Source: an uncultured Woeseiaceae bacterium
GTDB taxonomy: Bacteria > Pseudomonadota > Gammaproteobacteria > Steroidobacterales > Woeseiaceae
Direction: 5' to 3'
Assembly: GCA_945787435.1 (NCBI GenBank)
Contig: CALZHX010000346.1
Location: forward strand, 1-10,931
Length of the DNA stretch: 10,931 bases
The notes under the pieces are model-generated. The model did no database searches. It was not told the DNA's origin and saw only the letters and a program-made list of their open reading frames with translations. Both the position numbers and the translations under genes were made by a program. This document shows, piece by piece, positions 1-6,882 of this stretch (its first letter is position 1; every line of letters begins with the position of its first letter).

Positions 1-539
1 ACAAGAACGGCAGCCGGATAAGTCAGCGCCTTCTTGATTTTCTTCTTCAGGGCCTCGGTCTTTTCCTTGTACGTGGCAATCTTGTCCAGCAAGGTTTCCA
101 GAGCACCGGCCTGCTCACCGGCCTCAACGAGGTTCAGGAACAGGTCGTCAAAATACAACGGGTGTTTGGAAAGAGCTTCGGTCAGCGAGCTACCACCCTC
201 AACGTCGGCCTTAATCGCCATGATGAGCTTCTGCATGGCAGCATTCTCGTGACCCGATCCGACGATCTCGAAAGACTGCACAAGCGGAATACCTGCGGCA
301 AGCATCGTGGCGAGCTGGCGACTGAAAATCGCGATATCCAGTGGTGAGATTGAGCCACCACCACCGAACATGCTCTTGCCTTGCTTCTTGATGCGTGACG
401 GAACCACGCCCTGACGGCGCAAGTCGGCGCGCACGGCAGCCTCATTGGCCGCCATGCTCTTGCCCTTGACCTTTTTGCCCTTTCTGTCGGTACCCTCCCA
501 GACGAACGGAACGGTACTCGTAATTGCTGTTTCAGCCAT
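1..539 (-). CDS. pilC: Type IV pilus inner-membrane platform protein PilC (N-terminal part, cut by window edge)
   Basis: PilC is the inner-membrane platform of the type IV pilus machine; it contacts the PilB ATPase and helps feed pilin into the fibre. I translated this by hand from the ATG whose complement lies at 537-539; the frame stays open for 179 codons to the window edge, so the C-terminal half or more is missing. It begins MAETAITSTVPFVWEGTDRK, the usual short beta-rich PilC lead-in. A first GspF/T2SSF-type cytoplasmic helical domain follows from about residue 65, with IFSRQLATMLAAGIPLVQSF (71-90) and the family signature LFLNLVEAGEQAGALETLLD (133-152). The polybasic KKKIKKALTYPAAVL at the edge is where the first membrane segment normally begins. 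It lies 29 nt downstream of pilB with only a weak Shine-Dalgarno, so it is probably co-transcribed or translationally coupled with pilB. Confidence 0.95.
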   Translation of the reverse strand, partial: MAETAITSTVPFVWEGTDRKGKKVKGKSMAANEAAVRADLRRQGVVPSRIKKQGKSMFGGGGSISPLDIAIFSRQLATMLAAGIPLVQSFEIVGSGHENAAMQKLIMAIKADVEGGSSLTEALSKHPLYFDDLFLNLVEAGEQAGALETLLDKIATYKEKTEALKKKIKKALTYPAAVL

Positions 540-568
540 GATCTTTGCCCATAGTGCGAGGTGTAAAC

Positions 569-2287
569 CTACTCAATTGTAACCCGGTTGATCTCCACAA
601 GGCTGGTAACCCCTTCCTTGACTTTGTTCAACCCGGCTCTGCGTAAATCGTAAACCCCCTCGGTAGCCGCCTGATCGGCGATCTGCATGGCGTTACCGCC
701 TTCCATTATGATTCTGCCCATGGCTTCGGAGACTTCCATGACCTGGAAAATGCCAACACGTCCCTTGTAACCGTCATTGCAGCTTTTGCAGCCTTTCGGG
801 CCGAATATTGTCAGACCTCCGTCGAGATCCTCCGCTTCGAAACCTTCTTTCTCGAGCGCCTCGCGCGGTATGTCCTGGGTTTCTTTGCAGTTATCGCAAA
901 GTTTTCTGGCCAGGCGTTGCGCGATGATCAGGCTGACCGAGGTCGCGATGGCATAGGGCTTCACGCCCATGTCAATGAGCCGGGTCAGCGTACGAGGCGC
1001 ATCGTTGGTATGCAGTGTCGACAAAACAAGGTGACCGGTCTGTGCGGCCTTGATCGCGATCTCAGCCGTCTCGAGGTCTCGGATCTCACCTACCATTATC
1101 ACGTCGGGATCCTGCCGCAGGAATGCCTTTAGTGATGATGCAAACGTCAGCCCGACCTTTGGATTGACGTTGACCTGATTGATGCCCGGCAAGTTGATTT
1201 CAGCCGGATCTTCAGCCGTTGATATGTTGCGGTCCTCGGTATTGAGTATGTTGAGGCCCGTGTAGAGCGAAACGGTTTTACCGGAGCCCGTCGGACCGGT
1301 GACGAGGATCATGCCGTAGGGCTTCGCCAGGTGTTTCTCATACAGCAATCGTTGCTGTTGTTCATTACCCAGCATCTCGATGCCTAGCTTGGCGCTGGAC
1401 GGGTCGAGAATACGCAGTACGATCTTCTCGCCGAACAACGTTGGGCAGGTATTGACACGAAAGTCGATTGCCCTGTTCTTCGACAGACGCATCTTGATAC
1501 GACCGTCCTGCGGGACACGACGCTCGGCGATATCCATGCGCGACATGACCTTCAAGCGGGCACAAACCTTGGTGGCGAGCACGACCGGCGGTTGTGCGAC
1601 TTCGGACAGAACGCCGTCGAGACGCGTTCTTACCCGGAAATACTTTTCGTAGGGTTCGAAGTGGACATCTGATGCGCCGCGCTTGATCGCATCGAGCAGA
1701 ATCTTGTTGACGAAGCGGACAACAGGCGCGTCTTCGATGTCATCGCGGTGAACCTCTTCGTCAGTGTCATCTTCGCCAGTAACGTCCAGATTCTCGAGAT
1801 CGAAGTCGTCGTCGTCCATTCCGGACATCGAAGTATCGACAGCCTCAATGGCCTTTACGATTCGTTCTTCTAGCTTGTCCTGATCAACGACAACCGGATC
1901 GATACGCAAACTTGTCTGAAACTTAATGTCATCGATCGCCGCCAGGTTGGTGGGATCGGAAATACCCAGAAACAGGCGTTGGCCACGTAGCACCAGCGGC
2001 AATACACGGTGCTTGTTGATCAGTTTCTGGTCGACGGCGCGTACAACGTCAATATCGACATCTACGGCGTCGAGGTCGAGTAGTGGCACACCGAATTCGT
2101 GGGATGCGGCAACAGCGATCGCGCGTGCGTCTGCGAGTTCTTCGTTGACAAGAAAGGGCACGAGCGGCAGCTTCTGTTTCCTGGCGGCGTCCGTCGCCTC
2201 GAGAAGCTTCTCCTCAGAGATCAATCCATCCTGCACGAGCCGCCTGGGCAAACCTGCAAGATTCGTTTGTGATGCCGTTACTGCCAT
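569..2287 (-). CDS. pilB: Type IV pilus extension ATPase PilB
   Basis: PilB is the cytoplasmic hexameric AAA-like ATPase that powers pilus extension. The product is 572 aa, close to the 566 aa of the Pseudomonas protein. An N-terminal MshEN/T2SSE-N type domain (about 10-140) is followed by a very acidic linker (about 147-187), then the N2 domain and the ATPase core. Visible motifs are Walker A GPTGSGKT (331-338), an Asp box starting at STAEDPAEINLPG (356), Walker B DVIMVGEIRD (395-404), the His box GHLVLSTLHTND (418-429) and a zinc tetracysteine C464/C467 with C500/C503. The tetracysteine is typical of extension ATPases and absent from PilT retraction ATPases. The ATG at 2287 was chosen because an AGGA lies 13 nt upstream and an earlier ATG (2314) stops after three codons. 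The gene lies 159 bp downstream of pilA2 and 29 nt before pilC. Confidence 0.97.
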   Translation of the reverse strand: MAVTASQTNLAGLPRRLVQDGLISEEKLLEATDAARKQKLPLVPFLVNEELADARAIAVAASHEFGVPLLDLDAVDVDIDVVRAVDQKLINKHRVLPLVLRGQRLFLGISDPTNLAAIDDIKFQTSLRIDPVVVDQDKLEERIVKAIEAVDTSMSGMDDDDFDLENLDVTGEDDTDEEVHRDDIEDAPVVRFVNKILLDAIKRGASDVHFEPYEKYFRVRTRLDGVLSEVAQPPVVLATKVCARLKVMSRMDIAERRVPQDGRIKMRLSKNRAIDFRVNTCPTLFGEKIVLRILDPSSAKLGIEMLGNEQQQRLLYEKHLAKPYGMILVTGPTGSGKTVSLYTGLNILNTEDRNISTAEDPAEINLPGINQVNVNPKVGLTFASSLKAFLRQDPDVIMVGEIRDLETAEIAIKAAQTGHLVLSTLHTNDAPRTLTRLIDMGVKPYAIATSVSLIIAQRLARKLCDNCKETQDIPREALEKEGFEAEDLDGGLTIFGPKGCKSCNDGYKGRVGIFQVMEVSEAMGRIIMEGGNAMQIADQAATEGVYDLRRAGLNKVKEGVTSLVEINRVTIE

Positions 2288-2446
2288 GCCGTCAGCGCTG
2301 TCCTAGCGTTTCATAGAGCATCACAGTCTTACTGATCCAAGTCCCCGGATCAACTGGATTTTGTGCGGTTGTTCACAGTTAGAGAATTTGATTAAGTCAA
2401 ACACTCAATTCGGCGCCCAGAGCGGGTTATTTCGCCGGTTTCGAAG
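2288..2446. other. pilA2-pilB intergenic region with two short dyads
   Basis: This 159-bp spacer separates the second pilin from pilB. It has two inverted repeats. One is TGATCC/GGATCA with an 8-nt spacer (2333-2352). The other is TTTGA/TCAAA with a 5-nt spacer (2387-2401), which on the minus strand contains a TTGACT that could act as a -35 element. The hexamer about 17 nt further on (TGTGAA) is a poor -10, so I do not claim a promoter. Neither dyad is followed by a T-run on the minus strand, so neither looks like an intrinsic terminator, and pilA2-pilB read-through is possible. No small gene was recognised. Confidence 0.4.
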
Positions 2447-2944
2447 CTAGTTCCGGCAGCTGGACGGGAGGTAGCGCGTGTCGATAGTCGGTGGCAGGTG
2501 GGCGGATGTAAGGCCGCCTCCGGTCAGTGGGGTCGTGCCAGCAGGAATTGGCGCGGCGCCACAGCGCCAGATGATGGTGCCGCCGGCAGATATGTAAGGT
2601 GTGGCTGAAATTGTATCGCCCAAAATATCCTGATGAGCATTATTGCCGAATGTAATGTCCACACGTCCGTTGAACACGTTGACCTGGCCGACGAAACTAC
2701 CTTGCGTGTCCGTCGCCAATGGCGTCATACCGGCCGCAGCGCGATCGGCCGCGGGCATGCCGGTCATGTTGTAGGCATCCACGATGGGGGCTTTTGCACC
2801 CGCAGCCATGTTGAGCGCCTCAGCAACCTGGGCACGCACCGTGTAGGTCTGGTAAGCCGTGACGGCAATCGAGGCGAGGATGCCTATGATCGCGACGACG
2901 ATCATCAACTCGATAAGCGTAAACCCCTTACTTTTGCTGATCAT
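2447..2944 (-). CDS. Second type IV pilin (PilA-like), divergent paralogue
   Basis: This is a class IVa-type prepilin of 165 aa. It starts MISKSKG, giving a 7-residue leader cleaved by the PilD prepilin peptidase before F1, and then FTLIELMIVVAIIGILASIA, with Glu5 present for N-methylation and assembly. I chose the ATG at 2944 over upstream in-frame codons because it gives a normal short leader and has GGGA 9 nt upstream; a longer reading from 3031 would begin inside the terminator hairpin. Compared with PilA1 next door, the helix and the RAQV.EALN / GNNAH patches are shared. Position 22 is Thr instead of the usual Pro, and the C-terminal disulfide loop (WRC...LPSSCRN) has 34 residues between the cysteines against 15 in PilA1. 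It could be a minor fibre subunit, an alternative major pilin or a degenerating copy; the sequence alone does not decide. I am sure it is a pilin and leave the symbol empty because the role is unknown. Confidence 0.9.
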   Translation of the reverse strand: MISKSKGFTLIELMIVVAIIGILASIAVTAYQTYTVRAQVAEALNMAAGAKAPIVDAYNMTGMPAADRAAAGMTPLATDTQGSFVGQVNVFNGRVDITFGNNAHQDILGDTISATPYISAGGTIIWRCGAAPIPAGTTPLTGGGLTSAHLPPTIDTRYLPSSCRN

Positions 2945-2990
2945 TCTGGCTTGTCCCGTGTTCGTCATTTGCGAATAGTACTCTAGCGTT

Positions 2991-3022
2991 AAAAAAAAAG
3001 CCCCGGCCTGGCCGGGGCTTTT
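2991..3022 (-). terminator. Rho-independent terminator downstream of pilA1
   Basis: A GC-rich hairpin lies at 3000-3018, with an 8-bp stem GCCCCGGC/GCCGGGGC around a CTG loop. On the minus strand it is followed immediately by nine consecutive T residues (2999 down to 2991). Four A/T pairs (2996-2999 with 3019-3022) can extend the stem. The long T-run is on the minus-strand side, so it terminates transcripts coming from pilA1. It lies 37 bp beyond the pilA1 stop codon and 46 bp before the pilA2 start, so pilA2-pilB-pilC must be reached by read-through or from a promoter in the short space that remains. Confidence 0.9.
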
Positions 3023-3059
3023 CGACTTCATACCTGAGCCAAAAAGCTCATGTGAAATC

Positions 3060-3494
3060 TTAGGTGCGGCATGCTGCCGGCAGGTGCTTGTTCTCGATCA
3101 AAGGTGCACCAGTCGTGCAAGTCCACTGGACGCTGCCCGCCTGGGCGGTGTTCGGCGTCAACAGGAGCTGTGCGGCGGCGATGGTCGCATGCGCGGAGTT
3201 GCCGTATACAACCTGAATTACGCCAGCAGCGACGGTTACCGAGGCAACGTACTTGCCCTGGATCTGCGCCGGTTGAGCGATTCCGGCAACAGTATTGTTA
3301 CCCGGCATGGCGCCACGATCCTGGAAGTATTCCGTAACTGCAGCTTTAGCACCACCCGACAGGTTCAGGCCTTCAGAAACCTGAGCGCGGATCGTGTAGT
3401 CCTGGTAAGCAGGAATAGCGATAGCAGCCAAAATACCGATAATCGCAACTACGATCATCAGTTCGATCAATGTAAAACCTTGTTGCTTCTTCAT
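3060..3494 (-). CDS. pilA: Type IV pilin PilA (probable major pilin)
   Basis: This is the probable structural subunit of the type IV pilus, held in the inner membrane before assembly. The product is 144 aa with leader MKKQQG and cleavage by PilD before Phe1. The mature start FTLIELMIVVAIIGILAAIA carries Glu5, Gly14 and, just after it, Pro22, all typical of class IVa pilins. The globular domain ends in a disulfide-bounded D-region: WTC, 15 residues, then C two residues from the end. The ATG at 3494 was chosen because GGAGA (3503-3507) sits 8 nt upstream; the earlier ATG at 3509 overlaps that ribosome-binding site and would give an odd leader. It is preceded by a sigma-54 promoter and followed by a strong terminator, as expected for an abundant, separately regulated pilin message. 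Assignment as major pilin rests on this context and on canonical residues. Confidence 0.95.
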   Translation of the reverse strand: MKKQQGFTLIELMIVVAIIGILAAIAIPAYQDYTIRAQVSEGLNLSGGAKAAVTEYFQDRGAMPGNNTVAGIAQPAQIQGKYVASVTVAAGVIQVVYGNSAHATIAAAQLLLTPNTAQAGSVQWTCTTGAPLIENKHLPAACRT

Positions 3495-3502
3495 TTCTCT
3501 AA

Positions 3503-3507
3503 TCTCC
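3503..3507 (-). promoter_or_regulatory. Ribosome-binding site deciding the pilA1 start
   Basis: The minus strand reads GGAGA here, 8 nt before the ATG at 3494. The alternative upstream ATG (3507-3509) overlaps this site and so cannot use it, which supports the shorter, canonical MKKQQG leader. Confidence 0.75.
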
Positions 3508-3559
3508 ATGAAAATGAGTATTTTTCAAAAACGGCATCAATGCCCGTACGAGATACAAA

Positions 3560-3574
3560 GCAAGTGGCGTGCCA
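3560..3574 (-). promoter_or_regulatory. Sigma-54 (RpoN) -24/-12 promoter of pilA1
   Basis: The minus strand reads TGGCACG-CCAC-TTGC. This matches the RpoN consensus TGGCACG-N4-TTGC exactly, with the diagnostic GG and GC dinucleotides at the correct spacing, and is followed by T. The transcription start should be near 3548, giving a leader of about 54 nt to the pilA1 ATG. pilR, encoding a sigma-54 activator, lies immediately upstream, and pilA is the classic RpoN/PilR target in Pseudomonas. The motif is seen directly; activity is inferred. Confidence 0.9.
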
Positions 3575-3684
3575 AGTTGAGCGGAATCTCCATAACTAAC
3601 TGTTGTAGAAGGTTTTTTACTGGTTCGGCTCGTTCGCCGGGCTGGAGGGAAAGACGTGTATAGACGTCGAGAACATGCCACGAA

Positions 3685-3711
3685 TTGTCACAACGTGACA
3701 AAAACCGTCAC
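3685..3711. promoter_or_regulatory. Candidate PilR enhancer: TTGTCAC/GTGACAA dyad plus an extra half-site
   Basis: A perfect inverted repeat TTGTCAC-AAC-GTGACAA spans 3685-3701. A further GTCAC copy at 3707-3711 lies 20 bp from the first GTCAC, about two helical turns. The dyad centre is about 145 bp upstream of the inferred sigma-54 start site, a normal distance for an enhancer-binding protein. PilR sites described in Pseudomonas contain TGTC cores, and both arms here contain TGTC when read on the appropriate strand. There is no T-run after the dyad, so it is not an obvious pilR terminator. Binding by PilR is an inference from position and core. Confidence 0.6.
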
Positions 3712-3740
3712 CCCCGTCGGCCGGATACGACGCTTTTATG

Positions 3741-5072
3741 TTACTCGATACCCAGTTTCTTGATGCGGTAACGAAGCTGGCGAAAAGACAGGCCCAACAA
3801 CTTGGCAGCAGCCGTCTTGTTGAATCGTGTTTTCTCGAGTGCCTCCATGATCGCCTGCCGCTGCACATCCTCTACCTGGTTGCCGAGATCGGTAGCTGTA
3901 AAATCTTTCGGATTATCACCGTCGTCCGGTGAACGTGAACGCGTCGAACCCATTGAACGCGACCGAAGGCTCAGGTCATCCTCCGAGATGGTGCCTGTGG
4001 TACACAATGTCACGGCACGCTCGAGCAGGTTTTCCAGTTCGCGAACGTTGCCGGGAAACGCATAGCCCATCAAGCATTGCCGCGCGCTTTCGTCCAGCGA
4101 GACCTTGGAGCTGAGTCTTCCGAGTATGTGTTCGGCCAGTTCGATGATGTCGTCGCCGCGGTCACGCAGGGCGGGGACCCGCAACTCAATGACGTTGATT
4201 CGATAATACAGGTCTTCGCGGAATTCGCCGGCGGCCACCATCTGGCTCAGACTCTTGTGCGTCGCGGACAAAATGCGTGCGTTTGCGGCTTCCTCGGACG
4301 ACGCGCCGACGGGGCGCACGGTCTTCTCCTGAATGACACGAAGCAGTTTGACCTGCATCGGGAGCGGTAAGTCAGCAATCTCATCGAGAAACAGCGTGCC
4401 GGCGTCAGCGCTCTGGATGAGCCCGACCTTGTCGCTGATCGCGCCTGTAAAGCTGCCTTTGCGATGACCGAAGAACTCGCTCTCCATGAGTTCAGCCGGT
4501 ATGGCACCACAGTTGACCGGCACAAAGGGCCCGTCAGCACGCGGGCCGCTGTCATGAATCAGGCGAGCCACGAGTTCCTTGCCCGTTCCGGATTCTCCTG
4601 AGATATGGACGGGGGCCTGCGAGCGCGCCACCTTCTCGACCATGTCTCGTAAAGCCCGCATCGGTTCTGAGTCGCCCTGCAATCGCGACTTTTGTTCGCC
4701 GCCCTGGTCCAGCTTTAGCGCGTTCTCGACGATATTGCGCAGGTTGGCGAGATCCAGTGGCTTCGAGATGAAATCAAACGCACCGAGTTTCAGGGCCTGA
4801 ACCGCCGTCTCGACGTTGCCATGTGCAGTGATGACGGCAACCGGAACGCTCGCAGAGTGGGTCTGCATCCATTCGACAAGATCGAGGCCATCGCCATCAG
4901 GCAGCCGCATATCGGTCAGGCAGAGATCAAACGACCGGGATTCCAGCAAGGACTTGGCGCCGGCCACATCCGCTGCGGTTTCAGTCCGGATGTCCATACG
5001 TGCAAGCGTCAGCGTCAGGAGCTCACAAATATCCGGTTCGTCATCAATGACTAGCGCAAGCGGCTGATTCAT
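3741..5072 (-). CDS. pilR: Sigma-54-dependent response regulator PilR
   Basis: PilR is the cytoplasmic NtrC-type activator of pilin transcription, phosphorylated by PilS. From the ATG at 5072 it is 443 aa. The receiver domain (about 5-120) has the acidic pocket D10/D11, phospho-acceptor D54, T82 and K104. The AAA+ domain has Walker A GESGTGKE (159-166), the sigma-54-contacting loop GSFTGA (206-211) and Walker B GTLFLDE (225-231). A low-complexity Ser/Arg/Asp linker leads to a Fis-type helix-turn-helix in the last 40 or so residues (NKTAAAKLLGLSFRQLRYRI). From memory, GSFTGA rather than GAFTGA is normal for PilR. The start at 5072 overlaps the pilS stop as ATGA, with a purine-rich AAGAAGAG just upstream. 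The alternative ATG at 5090 lacks a ribosome-binding site. The target is probably the pilA1 promoter directly downstream. Confidence 0.96.
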   Translation of the reverse strand: MNQPLALVIDDEPDICELLTLTLARMDIRTETAADVAGAKSLLESRSFDLCLTDMRLPDGDGLDLVEWMQTHSASVPVAVITAHGNVETAVQALKLGAFDFISKPLDLANLRNIVENALKLDQGGEQKSRLQGDSEPMRALRDMVEKVARSQAPVHISGESGTGKELVARLIHDSGPRADGPFVPVNCGAIPAELMESEFFGHRKGSFTGAISDKVGLIQSADAGTLFLDEIADLPLPMQVKLLRVIQEKTVRPVGASSEEAANARILSATHKSLSQMVAAGEFREDLYYRINVIELRVPALRDRGDDIIELAEHILGRLSSKVSLDESARQCLMGYAFPGNVRELENLLERAVTLCTTGTISEDDLSLRSRSMGSTRSRSPDDGDNPKDFTATDLGNQVEDVQRQAIMEALEKTRFNKTAAAKLLGLSFRQLRYRIKKLGIE

Positions 5073-6757
5073 TTCTCTTCTTTTTCCCATCTGTCGGGGT
5101 CGGCAAACACGATACGGAAGATACTGCCTCCGCTGGGCCGGTCAAGGTACAGTAACGTCGCACGGTTCAGTTCGCACAGCTCACGCGAGATATACAGGCC
5201 GAGACCGGTGCCGCCCGAACGTTCGGTATAAAACGGTTCGAACATCTTGTCGGCGGTCGCCGTATCAACGCCGAGCCCGTGATCCCGGACTTCGACGAAC
5301 GGCCGGCCCTGGCTCTGCAGGTGATCGGCGCGCAGCTCAACCAGAATGCCGCCTGTCTCACTCGCATACTTCACGGCATTGTCGCAGAGATTCCAAAGGA
5401 CCTGGCGCAGGTGGGACTTGTCCATCCTGACCTCGAAGTTCTCGGGCATGTTACCGACCTGGAGCTCGCCTTCCTGTAATTCGAGCGTCGCTGTAAATTC
5501 CTGGGCGAAGTCTTCGAGCCAGGGGCCGAGCCGCAATCGCTCGGGCCGACTCGATTCCCGTCGCGATAACTGCAACACATTGTCGATGATGTGGCTCACG
5601 CGGCTCGAGTGCGTCTCTATGATCTCGGTCAGTCGTTTGTCGTCCACTGTAAGGCCTGCCGATTCGCCGAGCAGCTGCGCCGCATGACTCATCGCGCCAA
5701 CCGGATTGCGAATTTCATGCGCAATGCTTGCGGAAAGCCTGCCAAGGGACGCCAGCTTGGATTGCTGCACACGCTCGTTCCTCATGCTCGCGTCCTCGAG
5801 AAACACCAGGACCGGTCCATCCCGTCCGCCGCCCTTGCCAAGTGGTGCCAGGTGAGCCGTTATGCGCAGGCTGTCACCCGACGTAATGACGGTGAACTCA
5901 GGGTGAGATGACAGCTTGCTATCCGCGCGCCAGTCGCGAATATAGTCGGCCAAAGGCTCGAATATGCTGCTAAGCGTCAGACCTCGTATCTGTCCTGTTG
6001 CCCCAAGCAAGCGCGTGGCAGAGGTGTTGCTGAGCCGGATCGTGGCGTCATTATCAATGACGATAATGCTCTCGCGCAGATGCTGCACGATGTACTCGTT
6101 GAGTTCTGACAGGTTTTGCAGGTCGACGCCGCGTTGGCGGGCGAGCGCTTCACTGGCCTGGATCCTCCGGCCCAGCGGTCGCGTAGCAACGGCCATGGCG
6201 AAAATGACGGCGCCCAGTATGCCAGCCGCCGGGTAATTGGCGTCCATCGGTACGGTGCTGAGCTGCGCCAGCACCTGTTGCCCGAGAATAGCGAGTGTCG
6301 CAATGGCGGCGAGTACCAGCGGGAATTTTCTCGGTAGTACGAGGCTGGCAGCACCGACGAATACGATGAGCAGGCCACCGAGGCCGCTGGCGATGCCGCC
6401 GCTGGAGTGCATCAATGCGACCACCGCGCTGATATCGAGCAACGATTGTGACGCTGCCTGCAGCTCCGCACCGGCCCAGCGCTGCCTGATGGCTACGGCT
6501 GAAATGATCGACGACAGGAGGTATACAGAAGCAGCGACCAAGAACAGCGTTGGATACTGTTCGCCAAAGACACGTGGTTCACCGCTGGCAATGAAAATCG
6601 CGAGGAGGGCGACCGCTATCAGGGCGCGAAACGCGTTGAGCGTGCCCAGTACACGCCAGGTCAGATCGGGTTCTTCAGCCGCTCGTTGCAACAATGCATC
6701 ACGGCTTAGGCGCAGCGAATGCCTGCTGGTGATGTCGATCGGTCCCCGTTTTACCAA
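5069..6757 (-). CDS. pilS: Type IV pilus sensor histidine kinase PilS (start uncertain, non-ATG)
   Basis: PilS is an inner-membrane sensor kinase and the partner of PilR; in Pseudomonas it monitors the PilA inventory in the membrane. The N-terminal half has about six hydrophobic segments (first around ALIAVALLAIFIASG, last around AGILGAVIFAMAVA). A PAS-like domain (LRESIIVIDNDATIRLSN) and the kinase core follow: H-box SIAHEIRNPVGAMSHAAQLL with the phospho-His, N-box LWNLCDNAVKYA, and G-boxes DHGLGVD and GGTGLGLYI. There is no ATG anywhere before the first membrane segment. In-frame candidates are TTG 6835, GTG 6781, TTG 6757 and TTG 6694/6691. I give TTG 6757 (562 aa) because it has a weak GGG 9 nt upstream and lies downstream of a possible -10 (TACAAT, 6802-6807); the true start could be any of these. 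The stop overlaps the pilR start by 4 nt. Confidence 0.93.
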   Translation of the reverse strand: MVKRGPIDITSRHSLRLSRDALLQRAAEEPDLTWRVLGTLNAFRALIAVALLAIFIASGEPRVFGEQYPTLFLVAASVYLLSSIISAVAIRQRWAGAELQAASQSLLDISAVVALMHSSGGIASGLGGLLIVFVGAASLVLPRKFPLVLAAIATLAILGQQVLAQLSTVPMDANYPAAGILGAVIFAMAVATRPLGRRIQASEALARQRGVDLQNLSELNEYIVQHLRESIIVIDNDATIRLSNTSATRLLGATGQIRGLTLSSIFEPLADYIRDWRADSKLSSHPEFTVITSGDSLRITAHLAPLGKGGGRDGPVLVFLEDASMRNERVQQSKLASLGRLSASIAHEIRNPVGAMSHAAQLLGESAGLTVDDKRLTEIIETHSSRVSHIIDNVLQLSRRESSRPERLRLGPWLEDFAQEFTATLELQEGELQVGNMPENFEVRMDKSHLRQVLWNLCDNAVKYASETGGILVELRADHLQSQGRPFVEVRDHGLGVDTATADKMFEPFYTERSGGTGLGLYISRELCELNRATLLYLDRPSGGSIFRIVFADPDRWEKEEK

Positions 6758-6842
6758 TGTTGTCTGCCCAATTCCGGCCACGTGTACAGTGGGTTGGCCC
6801 GATTGTAGACGAAGGTCGAATCGATTGTGTTGCAATTCGGCT

Positions 6843-6871
6843 TTGCGTCATCAAGCGCTTTCGATCAAAAT
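6843..6871 (+). promoter_or_regulatory. Weak candidate sigma-70 promoter for sucC-sucD-nadE
   Basis: TTGCGT (6843-6848) and CAAAAT (6866-6871) are separated by 17 bp. They match the -35 and -10 consensus at 3 and 4 of 6 positions. The predicted start near 6878 would place the CGTGCGG/CCGCACG dyad at the very 5' end of the message. The match is modest; it is offered because a promoter is required here and nothing better was seen. Confidence 0.3.
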
Positions 6872-6882
6872 ACGCCGGATTT

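Noticed and set aside
2945..3031. N-terminally extended second pilin starting at 3031
   Set aside because: The extension would be translated from the terminator hairpin and give a leader of more than 30 residues; the ATG at 2944 gives a standard prepilin leader.
3035..3050. TGAGC/GCTCA hairpin just after the pilA1 stop
   Set aside because: It has only 5 bp with a 6-nt A-rich loop and no proper T-run; the strong hairpin at 3000-3018 is the terminator.
3685..3701. The TTGTCAC/GTGACAA dyad as a terminator for pilR
   Set aside because: The stem is AT-containing with a 3-nt loop and no T-run follows on the minus strand; its distance from the sigma-54 promoter fits an activator site better.
3499..3868. 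Short open frames in the pilR-pilA1 gap
   Set aside because: They are 60-83 residues, overlap the promoter, the enhancer or the pilR 3' end, and show no ribosome-binding site or recognisable domain.
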